From Psychrobacter sp. NZS113 (GTDB taxonomy: Bacteria; Pseudomonadota; Gammaproteobacteria; Pseudomonadales; Moraxellaceae): a stretch of 64,000 bases of DNA. The translations under genes and the position numbers were made by a program. Location of the stretch: NCBI RefSeq assembly GCF_015864825.1, contig NZ_JADYWL010000003.1, positions 186,001 through 250,000 of the forward strand, written 5' to 3'. The notes under the pieces are model-generated. The model was not told the DNA's origin. It did no database searches and saw only the letters and a program-made list of their open reading frames with translations. Below are positions 18,185-28,249 of the stretch, piece after piece (the first letter of the stretch is position 1; each line of letters starts with the position of its first letter).

Positions 18185-19393
18185 ATGGACCAAAAAATGC
18201 CAATCGCTAGTATTACTGATTTTTTCAAAGAGATCATACGTGACCTCCATACTAGCCTCTACCTTGCGCTTGGCGGATCTGCAGATGAAGAGGCACTTGA
18301 TTGGTCATCTCAAGCAGTAGATCTGGCAAGTACTGGCATCAAAATCCTAATACTGCTTGCGGTATTGGGATTTTTTTATTGGTTGGCTATTTATATTCTC
18401 AAACAAAGCAAAGCGAAAATTCGTTTAAATGAGCGTCGAACCAAAATTGTTCGCTCAGTGCTGCGTTATATATGGGTTGTGGCCAGTTTAATCGCCATTA
18501 TGAGTCAGATTTACTTTGAACCAGATACTATCAAAGCGACGGCAAAGGCCAGTACGTGGGCCGGTATCTACTATGTGCTCTGGACCTCTTCAGGGCAAAT
18601 TATTCATAGAGTGTTACAGCATTATGGCCTCAATGCCTCCATAGAGCAGTTACTTAAGAATATCTTGTCCGTGCTGCTATTGGTACTCGGACTTGCCAGC
18701 GTCATGGCGCAATTTGGCTTTGATATCGTCTCACTGGTAGCGGGTTTGGGTATTGTAGGTCTAGCAGTTGGTTTTGCTGCTCAGTCGACGCTTGCCAACT
18801 TTATCGCTGGTATTACTATTTTACTTGAGCAGTCCTTTCAAGTTGGCGACTGGATTCATATTAATGAGAATGAAGGACGTGTGGTGCTTATCGCCTTACG
18901 TACCACTCATATTTTGACTCGAGACAATATCACTGTCATTATCCCGAACTCTAATGTTGCCTCCTCCGAAGTAATCAACTTAACCTCCAAAAACTTTATA
19001 CGCTTTGATGTTCGTGTACGTATTGCTTTCGAAGACGATATTGACACTGCCCGTAAGGAAATTTTGCAAGTACTGACCGACACCGAGGTGGTACTTAGCC
19101 GTCCTGAAACCTCGGCCACTGTGGCAGAGATTGGTGAGTATGGTGTGTTCTTTATCGTACGTTTTTGGGTTAAGCCAGCCGCTGTGGCACGTATGCCGAA
19201 AATCAAAGAACATTTGAGAGAAGATATCAAGTGCGCTTTCGATGCAGCAAACATCTCAACCCCTTATCCACATATGCGTTTGCTGATGCCAAAAGACGTA
19301 GACTACCCTATCGCAACCAAACCGTTTGCAACGACGACACAACGGGTAGCACCAGACAGTCATATCCACCCTGAAAACAATATTCAGCCTTAA
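18185..19393 (+). CDS. MscS-family mechanosensitive ion channel
   Basis: 402 residues. There are hydrophobic segments at ~55-75, ~95-115 and ~125-150. The pore-lining helix with the Gly/Ala-rich pattern (GLGIVGLAVGFAAQSTLANF) is followed by the beta domain start LLEQSFQVGDWI. MscS channels open under membrane tension to release solutes on osmotic downshock. The length is greater than E. coli MscS (286), due mainly to the N-terminal extension. No operon partner. Confidence 0.92.
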   Translation: MDQKMPIASITDFFKEIIRDLHTSLYLALGGSADEEALDWSSQAVDLASTGIKILILLAVLGFFYWLAIYILKQSKAKIRLNERRTKIVRSVLRYIWVVASLIAIMSQIYFEPDTIKATAKASTWAGIYYVLWTSSGQIIHRVLQHYGLNASIEQLLKNILSVLLLVLGLASVMAQFGFDIVSLVAGLGIVGLAVGFAAQSTLANFIAGITILLEQSFQVGDWIHINENEGRVVLIALRTTHILTRDNITVIIPNSNVASSEVINLTSKNFIRFDVRVRIAFEDDIDTARKEILQVLTDTEVVLSRPETSATVAEIGEYGVFFIVRFWVKPAAVARMPKIKEHLREDIKCAFDAANISTPYPHMRLLMPKDVDYPIATKPFATTTQRVAPDSHIHPENNIQP

Positions 19394-19779
19394 TATCAAA
19401 TGAAATCGCTAACCGTTTATGGTTGTTCTGTTAGCTTAATAAAATTTTGTACGCATGCAATAGACTGCTCATAACATTGCTCAAGGTATTTAAAGACGCA
19501 TTGCTTTGAGTAACACCTGACCTATCCTGCATATCATCACCTAAGAACACCTCTTATAGCTTACTTTCATAGTGACGGGTTACGATACTAATTAATATGA
19601 ATTAAGGCTATTAAAATACCTCTAACGCTATGCATGCAGATCCTATACCTGTAGATATCTACAGGTACATCTTTGATAAATCCTTGTTATGCTGCAAACA
19701 GATACTAGTAGACCGTTGAATAGGTTTAATAAAATATCTAAGGGCATAATCAATTGATTACTGACAGGGAATTCTGCGC
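19394..19779. other. Intergenic region with a lux-box-like promoter
   Basis: 386 bp between mscS and the secreted protein gene. It holds the lux-box palindrome (19647-19666) and a plausible -10 (TATGCT, 19689-19694) placed as expected for LuxR-type activation. The GAATTCTGCGC ahead of the ATG contains only a weak ribosome site (GGGAA). Confidence 0.5.
19647..19666. promoter_or_regulatory. lux-box-like 20-bp perfect palindrome
   Basis: ACCTGTAGATATCTACAGGT is perfectly self-complementary (22 bp counting flanking T/A). It differs from the classic Vibrio lux box (ACCTGTAGGATCGTACAGGT) only in its centre. Its centre lies about 43-45 bp upstream of the start point predicted from a TATGCT -10 box, the usual lux-box position. 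Binding by a LuxR-type protein is inferred. Confidence 0.65.
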
Positions 19780-21087
19780 ATGGAAATCAAATTAAGACTC
19801 ACTCAAGCTTTGAGCATAGCTGGTGCTAGTTTAATATTGACAACGGGAGCATTTGCAAATCAACTGGTTAATGGAGGCTTTGAGCTAAATCCGCCTGCCA
19901 GTGGGTTTGGCAACCATATAGGTCATCCTATTACTCCTTGGGTGTTAGGAACAGGTGATGATTCAAACGTCATCAGAACCAACCAAGGCATTAATTCCAC
20001 GGGAGATGGCCCTCGGAGTGATGCATCAGGCACTGCGTCAGGAACTATTAGACATTATCTTGATATTGCTAATGGCAGTAATGACTTCTATCAAACCTTT
20101 ATAGCAAAATGTAATGGTGAAGCAAATTTTGGTGGATACTTTTCTACCAGAGCTGATAGTAATGGAACAGCCTCTGTCATCTTGCGTAATGGAACAGGTA
20201 CCAATGGATCAATCGTTGGTCAGTCTAACCCTGTAACTCTCCCAGGCGGTAACTCTTCAACAGATCCTTGGAAATTAGTATCCTATACTAGCCCAGTGGT
20301 AGCAGGTAATACCTATTCATTAGTCATCAAAATGGATAATAACATGAACTTTGATGAAGCCTTTGTCAATATCAAAGGGTGTGCTGGCGATGGAGGCACT
20401 GGACCGGGTCCCATAATTTTTGATGAGGCTACAAATTTAGGTGATTTGGTTCCAATGGATTTTGATGATATTGTCATTAATATACCTGCTGATAACTGCT
20501 GCCCACCTATCAATGAAGAAGCTATCATTCGACAATTAACCCCGGTATTTCAGCCCGGTGGCGGATCAAATGCAAAATATCGTCTTAATTTCTCAGCAAC
20601 ACCGCAATTTAACAATCAGATGCAAAGCTACTTAAACTATGTGCATAGCATGAAGCCCCCTATCAATGCATTAATATCCAAATGGACTATATATGATAAA
20701 GGACCAGGTGCATTAGGTTCACCCGTACCTACGTCACCAGGTTGGGGTACTAGTATTGATGCATTTTATACCAACTTCCATATCACTAATCCCATAAATC
20801 ATGGTAATACTTCATCAAGTTATGACATGAAACCAAACCATTGGTATCGTGTACAAGTAGGCACATATTTTAATGGTGGTAACAAATTCTTCCCCCAGAC
20901 ATGTGAGTCTGCTGATTATTGGGTTAATTGGCAAGTTGGTGGAAACAAGTCGTCTGGCTCAAATGGTAGTGCTGGTAGCTTCGTCATTAGTGATGGTAAA
21001 AAAGAGATTGCTAGAGTCAAAGTAGAATCTAAAGCTCAGCCTAAATCTATGTCAATGAAGAAAAGCGCTACTCTAAAACGATTCTAA
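19780..21087 (+). CDS. Secreted protein with N-terminal carbohydrate-binding-like domain, unknown function
   Basis: 435 residues with a signal peptide (cleavage near AFA-NQ, residue ~26). The N-terminal ~180 residues start LVNGGFELNPPASGF and have the NGxFE...W...Y pattern of DUF642/galactose-binding-like secreted domains. The second half, with NNQMQSYLNYVHS and several Trp/Tyr clusters, is unassigned. There is no PEP-CTERM or sortase tail; it ends in a Lys/Ser-rich stretch. The upstream palindrome suggests density-dependent control, and the neighbouring convergent gene encodes a LuxR-type regulator. It may be an exported matrix or surface protein; that is inference. Confidence 0.75.
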   Translation: MEIKLRLTQALSIAGASLILTTGAFANQLVNGGFELNPPASGFGNHIGHPITPWVLGTGDDSNVIRTNQGINSTGDGPRSDASGTASGTIRHYLDIANGSNDFYQTFIAKCNGEANFGGYFSTRADSNGTASVILRNGTGTNGSIVGQSNPVTLPGGNSSTDPWKLVSYTSPVVAGNTYSLVIKMDNNMNFDEAFVNIKGCAGDGGTGPGPIIFDEATNLGDLVPMDFDDIVINIPADNCCPPINEEAIIRQLTPVFQPGGGSNAKYRLNFSATPQFNNQMQSYLNYVHSMKPPINALISKWTIYDKGPGALGSPVPTSPGWGTSIDAFYTNFHITNPINHGNTSSSYDMKPNHWYRVQVGTYFNGGNKFFPQTCESADYWVNWQVGGNKSSGSNGSAGSFVISDGKKEIARVKVESKAQPKSMSMKKSATLKRF

Positions 21088-21169
21088 AATAGATCTATAG
21101 CTCTTTAGAGAAATCTGATAAGAGAATAATGGAGAAGTCATAGAATTTTGAAGACGTTAATTATCAATT

Positions 21170-21206
21170 AATAAACCACTTATCATTTTATGATGGGTGG
21201 TTTATT
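21170..21206. terminator. Bidirectional terminator between converging genes
   Basis: AATAAACCAC pairs with GTGGTTTATT over a 17-base loop that itself can fold (ATCATTTTATGAT). It lies between the secreted protein gene and the response regulator gene. Confidence 0.7.
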
Positions 21207-21252
21207 TGTTAATGTAGACTCCAATTTAGTGCTACCGCTTCTTCAATCCCGC

Positions 21253-21915
21253 TCAACCATTTTTCAAATCATATACTTTTGAATCAATATCTATCAATCC
21301 ATGATTGACTGCTTGTACTATGGCATGTGTACGGTTAGAGACTTCCAGCTTTCTGAGGCAATTGCTCATATGAAAGCAAACTGTTCGCTGGGAGATACCG
21401 AGATCGCACGCGATTTGTTTGTTGCTATCCCCTTTTACAATGCAGGTTAGCACTTCAATTTCACGCACAGTGAGTTGAGGTTTATTAATTTTGGCTATGA
21501 TAGGTTTCAGACTGGCCAGTAATGATGGGGATATGAATTTTTTTCCTGTACGAACCTGCTTGATAATGGCTAATAAATCTACAAAGGCTGTATTTTTTAA
21601 CACGTAACCTGACAATCCAATATTGAGTAATTGCTGTGCTTTAGCGCTATCATTGACGGTGGTCAATGCAATTAATTGCGTGATGAGTGATTGCTTTTCA
21701 ACCGAAAGAACGATGTTTTCGATATCTATACCAGACATCGTGACATTCATTAAGACAATATTTGGCTCGTACTTTTCTATTAGATGTAATGTTTGATCGC
21801 CATTCGTCGCATGGCCTACAATATCTAGCCATTCCACACGTGCAAGCAAAAGCATCAACCCTTCCAAAAATATTGGATGGTTGTCTGCTACGATTACTGT
21901 GGTTATCGTCTCCAT
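21253..21915 (-). CDS. NarL/FixJ-type response regulator with degenerate receiver
   Basis: 220 residues from the ATG at 21915; a TTG six codons earlier is possible. The receiver begins VIVADNHPIFLEGL, where the second acidic residue of the usual DDHP is Asn. The phosphoacceptor position reads IVLMNVTMSG with Asn57 in place of Asp. The switch Thr (ALTTVND) and Lys (GYVLKN) remain. The C-terminal LuxR-type HTH is intact (LTVREIEVLTCIVKGDSNKQ). So DNA binding is likely, while classical phosphorylation is not. It is an orphan, with no kinase beside it. An inverted repeat lies just upstream. Confidence 0.88.
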   Translation of the reverse strand: METITTVIVADNHPIFLEGLMLLLARVEWLDIVGHATNGDQTLHLIEKYEPNIVLMNVTMSGIDIENIVLSVEKQSLITQLIALTTVNDSAKAQQLLNIGLSGYVLKNTAFVDLLAIIKQVRTGKKFISPSLLASLKPIIAKINKPQLTVREIEVLTCIVKGDSNKQIACDLGISQRTVCFHMSNCLRKLEVSNRTHAIVQAVNHGLIDIDSKVYDLKNG

Positions 21916-21948
21916 TTTTTTAGTATAGAACAAATATTGCGTTAACTT

Positions 21949-21965
21949 ACCAGTTTATTACTGGT
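21949..21965. promoter_or_regulatory. Inverted repeat upstream of the response regulator
   Basis: ACCAGT-TTATT-ACTGGT lies 34 bp upstream of the regulator start. The arm resembles half of the lux-box-like site (ACCTGT) in position but not fully in sequence. It could be an autoregulatory operator; weak evidence. Confidence 0.35.
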
Positions 21966-22103
21966 TTATTGAACACCGTGACATTCAATCTTATAATCCT
22001 AGATAGCTTTTAAACTAAATTTATTGAAATATGGTAAAATTGTCGGTTAAACATCTTATTTTATGATGTGCATTAATTATCAATTTAGCCCACAGGTATC
22101 CGT

Positions 22104-24410
22104 ATGACCGAAACAACCGCGCCCTCAACTTTAGTAGCAGCTTCGCCAGAGTTGTCGCTTGATCTTATCATCACTTGTGCCGATGGGCTTGAGGCACCGC
22201 TACAGACCGAACTGACCAGTTTTGGCATTGCCAGTGAGATAAAAAGCACAGGCCGTCTAGCAGTTACAGGTACTTTGCGCGACCTATATACTATTTGTCT
22301 GTGGTCACGTGTCGCTTCTCGAGTATTGATGCTCATCAAACGTAAAAACATCAATGCCGAATATGATGTGGCTGAGCAAATTTATGGTTTGGCAAAATCG
22401 GTTAATTGGACTGAGCAATTTAGCTTGGAGCAAACGTTTGCGATTCGTCTCTCTGTAGACAAGCGCGTGGCCGTCAGCCAGCAGTTCGCCATGCTGCGTA
22501 TTAAAGATGCGATTGCGGATACATTTAATGAAGTTTATGACAGTCGTCCTAACGTCGATAGCAAAAATCCAGATTTTTCTATTTTTGCGACCGTGAATGA
22601 CAAACAAGCTGAACTATATTTAGATTTATCAGGTACCAGTCTACATCGCCGTGGTTACCGTGTGGCCATGACAGACGCGCCTTTAAAAGAAAACTTGGCC
22701 GCCGCCCTGCTCTATAGCGCTGGCTGGCATAAAAAGAACGAAGAAGGTAACGCGCCTTTCTACAATGCCTTAATCGACCCTATGTGTGGCTCTGGAACGT
22801 TCATCATTGAAGCGTTACTCATGCATTGTGATTATGCGGTTGGTATCGATAAAGCCGCCAATCAATTTGGCTTTTATCAGTGGCAGCACCATGATGATAC
22901 GTTATGGCAGCAGATGATCGATGATGCACAGACGCGTTTCCGTGAAGCGTTGGAGATTGCAAACGAGCAGCCTGACACCCTACCACTAATGTTAGGTTTC
23001 GACGCTGATAGTGGTGCAATTCTCGCCACAGAAAAAAACATCATTGCCGCAGGTTTACAAGATTTACTGCCGCTACTCGATATCGAAACTCGCGCCCTTG
23101 ACCAGTTGGGTGCTGTACTAAGCCCTCTCGTCAGTGATGGTCGATTGAGCAATCCTTTAATCATTACCAACCCGCCTTATGGTGAGCGTTTGGGTGATGA
23201 AGAAATGATTAAGCCGTTATACCAAGCGATTGGTCTTATTTTGCAAGATAGCTTTGCCGGTAGTGGCGTTGATCCGATGCTTGGCATACTGGCGTCTCAT
23301 GTCGAACAAGTCGATATCTTACCGATCAAAGAGCCAAAAACGTTGCGTTGTCATAATGGTGCTATCACCGTTTATTTCCGCTATGGCACCTTGATTGCAG
23401 GACAAACGGGCAACCTCGTGAGTCGCTTTGAAAAACGTGATATTGAAGTAGAAGATGGTCAAGACTTCATCAACCGCTTGCAAAAAAATCTTGCCAAGCT
23501 GAAGAAGCTGGCGAAAAAAGACAACGTCAGTAATGTACGTGTCTACGATGCTGACCTACCAGATTTCAAAGTCGCGATCGATTTATATGGTGACTACGCT
23601 CATGTGCAAGAATATGCACCACCAAAGACTATCCCACCTGAGACAGCTAAAAAGCGCTTTAACTTGGCATTGATGGGAATACGTGAAGTATTTGGCATTA
23701 ACCGTGAACAAATCTTTATCAAAACACGTGCACGCCAGTCTGGTAATGATCAATATAGCAAGCAGAACACCACAGAAAAGCGCGGCAAGTTTCATGTTGC
23801 GCGTGAAGACGGTGCCTATCTCTATGTGAATTTTACAGATTATCTTGATACTGGTCTGTTCATCGATCACCGTAACATGCGTGCACGTATCAAGGACAAC
23901 AGTCGCGGCAAGGTGGTATTGAACTTATTTGCTTATACTTGTACGGCGAGTGTTCACGCTGCATTGGCTGGCGCGAAAAAAGTCACTAGTGTCGATTTGT
24001 CACAGAACTATCTAGATTGGGGCAAACAGAACTTTGTACTCAATGGCTTGGACGTTAGCCGCAATAAATACCAGTTCGTTGCTGCTGACATCTTCGAATG
24101 GATTAAAGACAATACCGAGCAGTTCGATATTATCTTCATTGATCCACCGACCTTCTCAAACTCTAAAAAGTTTCAAGGTACTTTTGATGTACAGCGTGAC
24201 CATGCTGCCCTTATCAATCGTGCGATGAATCGCCTGACATCAGATGGTGTGTTGTACTTCTCAAACAACTTTACTCGCTTTGAGCTAGATGAGCAGTTGA
24301 CTGAGCGCTACGATATTGTTGAGATTACGCAAAAGACTATTGGCTTTGATTTCAATATCAAAAAGCCAATCCATCAGAGCTTTGAGATTCGCCATCGTCA
24401 GAGTTTCTAA
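22104..24410 (+). CDS. rlmKL: Bifunctional 23S rRNA methyltransferase RlmK/RlmL
   Basis: 768 residues: an N-terminal THUMP domain (~45-155), the RlmL N2-guanine methyltransferase (MCGSGTF ~230, TNPPYGERL ~355), and the C-terminal RlmK N7-guanine methyltransferase (NLFAYTCTASVHAA, DIIFIDPPTFSNSK). It modifies G2445 and G2069 of 23S rRNA (E. coli numbering). Length matches the fused family (~700 in E. coli) with moderate insertions. Single gene; strong terminator after it. Confidence 0.97.
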   Translation: MTETTAPSTLVAASPELSLDLIITCADGLEAPLQTELTSFGIASEIKSTGRLAVTGTLRDLYTICLWSRVASRVLMLIKRKNINAEYDVAEQIYGLAKSVNWTEQFSLEQTFAIRLSVDKRVAVSQQFAMLRIKDAIADTFNEVYDSRPNVDSKNPDFSIFATVNDKQAELYLDLSGTSLHRRGYRVAMTDAPLKENLAAALLYSAGWHKKNEEGNAPFYNALIDPMCGSGTFIIEALLMHCDYAVGIDKAANQFGFYQWQHHDDTLWQQMIDDAQTRFREALEIANEQPDTLPLMLGFDADSGAILATEKNIIAAGLQDLLPLLDIETRALDQLGAVLSPLVSDGRLSNPLIITNPPYGERLGDEEMIKPLYQAIGLILQDSFAGSGVDPMLGILASHVEQVDILPIKEPKTLRCHNGAITVYFRYGTLIAGQTGNLVSRFEKRDIEVEDGQDFINRLQKNLAKLKKLAKKDNVSNVRVYDADLPDFKVAIDLYGDYAHVQEYAPPKTIPPETAKKRFNLALMGIREVFGINREQIFIKTRARQSGNDQYSKQNTTEKRGKFHVAREDGAYLYVNFTDYLDTGLFIDHRNMRARIKDNSRGKVVLNLFAYTCTASVHAALAGAKKVTSVDLSQNYLDWGKQNFVLNGLDVSRNKYQFVAADIFEWIKDNTEQFDIIFIDPPTFSNSKKFQGTFDVQRDHAALINRAMNRLTSDGVLYFSNNFTRFELDEQLTERYDIVEITQKTIGFDFNIKKPIHQSFEIRHRQSF

Positions 24411-24555
24411 GCGACAGTCTATAATCTTATGGCTGTCACCAAAGCTTTTAAATGACAGCTTTTAGATAAGCGCCTACAGATGACTAATCATATAAACGGT
24501 CATCTATAAGCCACTAAATCTTAAGTTTTATGCTCAATTTTTTATGAAACATAAC

Positions 24556-24590
24556 AATGACCCAATCAGTTTTGATTGGGTCATTTTTTG
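24556..24590 (+). terminator. Rho-independent terminator after rlmKL
   Basis: A 13-bp stem AATGACCCAATCA/TGATTGGGTCATT, loop GTTT, then TTTTG. Confidence 0.92.
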
Positions 24591-24746
24591 TTGTTATGAT
24601 AGGGCGTTATTAAGCAATAGTTTTGCGGCGATAGCTTGTTGATAATATTAATCCCACTATCGATTTTACTAGCTTATCTTTACTCCTTCGCATGGCTATT
24701 GCTTTAATATTGAACCTCTCCCTACTCTAATAACAAGGATATTCTC

Positions 24747-25322
24747 ATGGCTTTATCACTTAATAAAGGCGGTAATTTATCGCTAACCAAAACGGATCCA
24801 AACCTAACTAAGCTACTTATCGGTCTTGGCTGGGATGAGCGTGCCACATCAGGCGCAGAGTTTGATCTTGATGCAAGCGTATTCTTGCTAAGTGGTGCTG
24901 GTAAAGTGCGCGGTGACCATGACTTCATCTTTTATAATCAGCTTAAATCTGACAATGGTGCCGTTGAACATACTGGTGATAACCGTACTGGCGAAGGTGA
25001 TGGCGATGATGAAGTTATCAAAGTAAACCTAACTCAAGTGCCTGCTGACGTCGACAAAATCGTCGTCACAGTGACTATCCATGATGCTGCAGCACGTAGT
25101 CAAAATTTTGGTCAAGTAGCCAACGCCTTTATCCGTGTCGTTAACGAAGAAACAGGCACTGAAGTCGTACGTTTTGACTTGGCTGAAGACTACTCTGTTG
25201 AGACGGCAATGGTGTTTGGCGAAGTATATCGCCATAACGGTGAGTGGAAATTCCGCGCCGTTGGTCAAGGCTATTCAGGTGGCCTACAGGCGATGTGTCA
25301 GCAATACGGTGTTGATATTTAA
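24747..25322 (+). CDS. TerD family protein 1
   Basis: 191 residues, the length of TerD/TerE. It shows [13 protein letters not shown], the Ca2+-binding [36 protein letters not shown] and the end [16 protein letters not shown]. TerD proteins bind Ca2+ and take part in tellurite, phage and stress resistance. AACAAGGA precedes the ATG. It starts the ter cluster and is followed by its own terminator, then a TerC-like gene in the same direction. Confidence 0.95.
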   Translation: MALSLNKGGNLSLTKTDPNLTKLLIGLGWDERATSGAEFDLDASVFLLSGAGKVRGDHDFIFYNQLKSDNGAVEHTGDNRTGEGDGDDEVIKVNLTQVPADVDKIVVTVTIHDAAARSQNFGQVANAFIRVVNEETGTEVVRFDLAEDYSVETAMVFGEVYRHNGEWKFRAVGQGYSGGLQAMCQQYGVDI

Positions 25323-25468
25323 AATCCCATTTTATTAACATTTAGGTGGTTATCAACCGTCGTTATCACGTCCAAAACGTAAAGCTGACATAGTTGCAAA
25401 TAGTCACAATTTATAGTGACCAAATGACTAGTAATGCTCTGCGTTTCGTTTAGAATTACCTATCAAAG

Positions 25469-25492
25469 GTGGTTAGCAATAACCACTTTTTT
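25469..25492 (+). terminator. Rho-independent terminator after TerD 1
   Basis: GTGGTTA-GCAA-TAACCAC followed by six T. A TATAAT promoter element follows at 25505-25510, so the next gene probably has its own promoter. Confidence 0.8.
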
Positions 25493-25549
25493 GCAGTTTG
25501 TGTCTATAATAGGCCGACCTTAGCTTTACGCAACCAGACAGGATGTGTC

Positions 25550-26617
25550 ATGAGACATTTTTATTTAGATTTTATCTTCACAGCTATTGCCCTAGCGGTA
25601 GCGGCATGGTGGGGATATTCACATGGCGGTATGGGTGGCATGATATCCACCCTATCTATTACCGCTATTTTGGCCGTCATGGAAATTTCATTATCATTTG
25701 ATAATGCGGTGGTCAATGCTTCAGTCCTCAAGGGCTGGGACGAATTTTGGAAGAAGATATTTTTAACCGTTGGTATTTTGATTGCAGTATTTGGTATGCG
25801 CTTGGTCTTCCCTATTGTCATCGTCGCGGTTACCGCTGATCTTGGCATGATGGAAGTTATCAATCTAGCTCTGTATCAACCAGAAGAATACTCAGCCAGA
25901 CTAATGGCGCATCACGCTGAAATCTCAGCATTTGGTGGTATTTTCCTACTATTAGTTTTCTTGAACTTCATTTTTGATGAAAAAGAAGTCCATTGGTTTG
26001 ATTGGCTAGAGAGCCGTTTGGCTAAGCTCGGTAAAGTCGATGCTATGAGCGTGTTTGTCGCTCTCATCGTCTTAATGATTGCCGTATCATGGGCCAGCGC
26101 TGAGCAGTCAGGTGCCGTCTTAATTGCAGGTGTCTGGGGTATTCTCGTTTATCTTGGCGTACAGGTTGTCTCTGGCATGCTCGAAGGTGATCTTGAAGAA
26201 GGCTTAGAAAACGAAGAAAGCGGTTCGGGTGCAGCAGCGACTAGCGCTATTATGAAAGGCGGTATCATCGGCTTCTTATACTTAGAAGTCCTCGATGCTT
26301 CATTCAGTTTTGATGGTGTTATTGGTGCATTTGCCATTACCAACGACGTTATTGTCATCATGTTGGGTCTTGCCATTGGTGCGATGTTTGTACGTTCTAT
26401 GACTATCTTCTTGGTAGATAAAGGCACGCTTGACGAGTTTGTCTATCTTGAGCATGGCGCACATTATGCGATTGGTGCATTAGCAATTATCATGCTGCTG
26501 TCGGTTAAGTTCCATGTACCAGAGATCATTACTGGTCTGATCGGTATTACCTTTATTGGTTGGGCATTTGTTGCATCACTTAATTATCGTAAAGCTGAAA
26601 AGGCAAGTCTGAACTAA
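25550..26617 (+). CDS. DUF475/TerC-like integral membrane protein
   Basis: 355 residues from the ATG at 25550 (AGGA upstream); a frame back to a GTG at 25469 lies inside the preceding terminator and is unlikely. About nine helices. VMEISLSFDNAVVNASVL and LEVLDASFSFDGVIGAFA are the paired acidic membrane motifs of TerC/DUF475 proteins, thought to bind or move metal ions. Its place behind a TerD gene matches the common TerC-TerD partnership. Confidence 0.9.
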   Translation: MRHFYLDFIFTAIALAVAAWWGYSHGGMGGMISTLSITAILAVMEISLSFDNAVVNASVLKGWDEFWKKIFLTVGILIAVFGMRLVFPIVIVAVTADLGMMEVINLALYQPEEYSARLMAHHAEISAFGGIFLLLVFLNFIFDEKEVHWFDWLESRLAKLGKVDAMSVFVALIVLMIAVSWASAEQSGAVLIAGVWGILVYLGVQVVSGMLEGDLEEGLENEESGSGAAATSAIMKGGIIGFLYLEVLDASFSFDGVIGAFAITNDVIVIMLGLAIGAMFVRSMTIFLVDKGTLDEFVYLEHGAHYAIGALAIIMLLSVKFHVPEIITGLIGITFIGWAFVASLNYRKAEKASLN

Positions 26618-26662
26618 GGCGTGTCCTTCATATAGCATCTGCTATATCTAGTGATGTATTTG

Positions 26663-26701
26663 AGCAGGTCATATCAAAAAATTGATATGACCTGCTTTTT
26701 T
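26663..26701 (+). terminator. Rho-independent terminator
   Basis: A 15-bp perfect stem (AGCAGGTCATATCAA and its complement) with an AAAA loop, followed by a T-run. Confidence 0.92.
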
Positions 26702-26851
26702 TAGCCTAATTAAAGCGATCAGTTATAAATAGATGATGTAGGCATCGGTATGCCAGAATGACCAATAATTAAAGTACAATTCCCCCAGCACCATCATCCT
26801 TTATTCAGTTAAAATCTCCACCTTCTAATAACATCATAAAAATACGACTAC

Positions 26852-27781
26852 ATGATTAATATACAAAAAATTCTTGATAACATTGCTGCAGAAATGGCAA
26901 ATGAAACCGATCGTGGCAAAGTAGCAGATTATATCCCGCAACTGGCTCATGTAGATCCAAATCAATTCGGTATTGCGGTAGCGACACCTGATGGACAGGT
27001 CTATACAGCGGGTGATGCGGGCACACTGTTTTCTATTCAAAGTATTTCCAAGGTATTTACCTTGACCATCGGTCTTGGCAAATTAGGTAATGCGCTCTGG
27101 ACACACGTCGGTCGCGAGCCATCTGGCGACCCTTTCAACTCCATTATGATGCTAGAGCACGAATCTGGTAGGCCACGTAATCCCTTCATCAATGCGGGTG
27201 CGATTGCGGTAGTGGATGCCATCATGATGGGACATGAGCCAAAAGAGACATTGGGCGAGATACTACAGTTTGTGCGCTTCATTGCTGATGATGATTCGAT
27301 CAGTTTTGATCACAAAGTCGCCGCATCCGAAATGGCGCATAAAGATCGAAATGCGTCATTGGCCTACTTTATGAAATCCTTTGGACGTCTAAAACATGAT
27401 GTGGATAAAGTACTGGGTACTTATTTTCATCAATGCTCAATTGCGATGAATTGTCAGCAGTTAGCTCAGGCTGGCCTATTTTTAGTTTCTAATGGTATTA
27501 ATGAGCACACAGGCGTTAGAGTTATTAATGCACAACGTTCTCGACGGATTAATTCGCTGATGATGATGTGTGGTCATTACGATGGCTCTGGTGAGTTTGC
27601 TTATCGTGTCGGTCTGCCAGGTAAAAGCGGAGTTGGTGGCGGTATTTTGACAATAGCACCAGGGGAAGGTTCAATTGCCGTCTGGTCACCAGGGCTCGAT
27701 CATATAGGAAACTCTAAGCTTGGGACTAAAGCATTAGAGCTGTTTGTACAGGAAACTGGCTGGTCGGTTTTTGGAGATTAA
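26852..27781 (+). CDS. glsA: Glutaminase A
   Basis: 309 residues, family length. [11 protein letters not shown] carries the Ser-x-x-Lys of the beta-lactamase-like fold. [20 protein letters not shown] (with the binding Asn/Glu) and [10 protein letters not shown] follow, with [13 protein letters not shown] near the end. It hydrolyses glutamine to glutamate and ammonia; glutaminases of this type also support acid resistance. It lies between ter genes but has its own flanking terminators, so shared function is not shown. Confidence 0.95.
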   Translation: MINIQKILDNIAAEMANETDRGKVADYIPQLAHVDPNQFGIAVATPDGQVYTAGDAGTLFSIQSISKVFTLTIGLGKLGNALWTHVGREPSGDPFNSIMMLEHESGRPRNPFINAGAIAVVDAIMMGHEPKETLGEILQFVRFIADDDSISFDHKVAASEMAHKDRNASLAYFMKSFGRLKHDVDKVLGTYFHQCSIAMNCQQLAQAGLFLVSNGINEHTGVRVINAQRSRRINSLMMMCGHYDGSGEFAYRVGLPGKSGVGGGILTIAPGEGSIAVWSPGLDHIGNSKLGTKALELFVQETGWSVFGD

Positions 27782-27853
27782 AAACTATTATCTAATACTT
27801 TATCGGTGAGTTATTCAAGACGATGTACACCGTTAGATATGGTAAGTTTTACT

Positions 27854-27890
27854 ACGGGTCATGCCAAATATATTGGCATGACCCGTTTTC
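27854..27890 (+). terminator. Rho-independent terminator after glsA
   Basis: ACGGGTCATGCCAA pairs with its complement over ATATA and is followed by T residues. The 360 bp from here to the next TerD gene hold no gene that I can see, presumably only its promoter. Confidence 0.92.
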
Positions 27891-28249
27891 GTTTTAAAGC
27901 TTTCTTTAGGAAAATACGTTCTTATCAGCCAAAAACCAATTTTTTCTTGTTTAATCTACAAATGATGATAGATAGGTAATTTACTTTTGATAACAACACC
28001 TTAAGTATTGCTATCAAAATTGTTAAAAAGTATCAGATATACAGGGGCATTATGTCTCTTAGGAAACATATAGTAAGTGCACAAAATACGCCTTGCTTAC
28101 TAAGCAAACGCTTAGTATAGTAAAACGTAATGATATGCAGGCCGTGACATACAGGCAGAGATATTAACTGTGTGCGCTTACGTATCAACCTTTGCACCAT
28201 TTTCAGTTCATTTTTTTATTATTTAATTACTAATCAATAGGATATTTAT

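Noticed and set aside
19394..21933. Full quorum-sensing circuit (luxI/luxR)
   Set aside because: No autoinducer synthase and no autoinducer-binding LuxR domain are encoded nearby; the regulator is a receiver-HTH protein.
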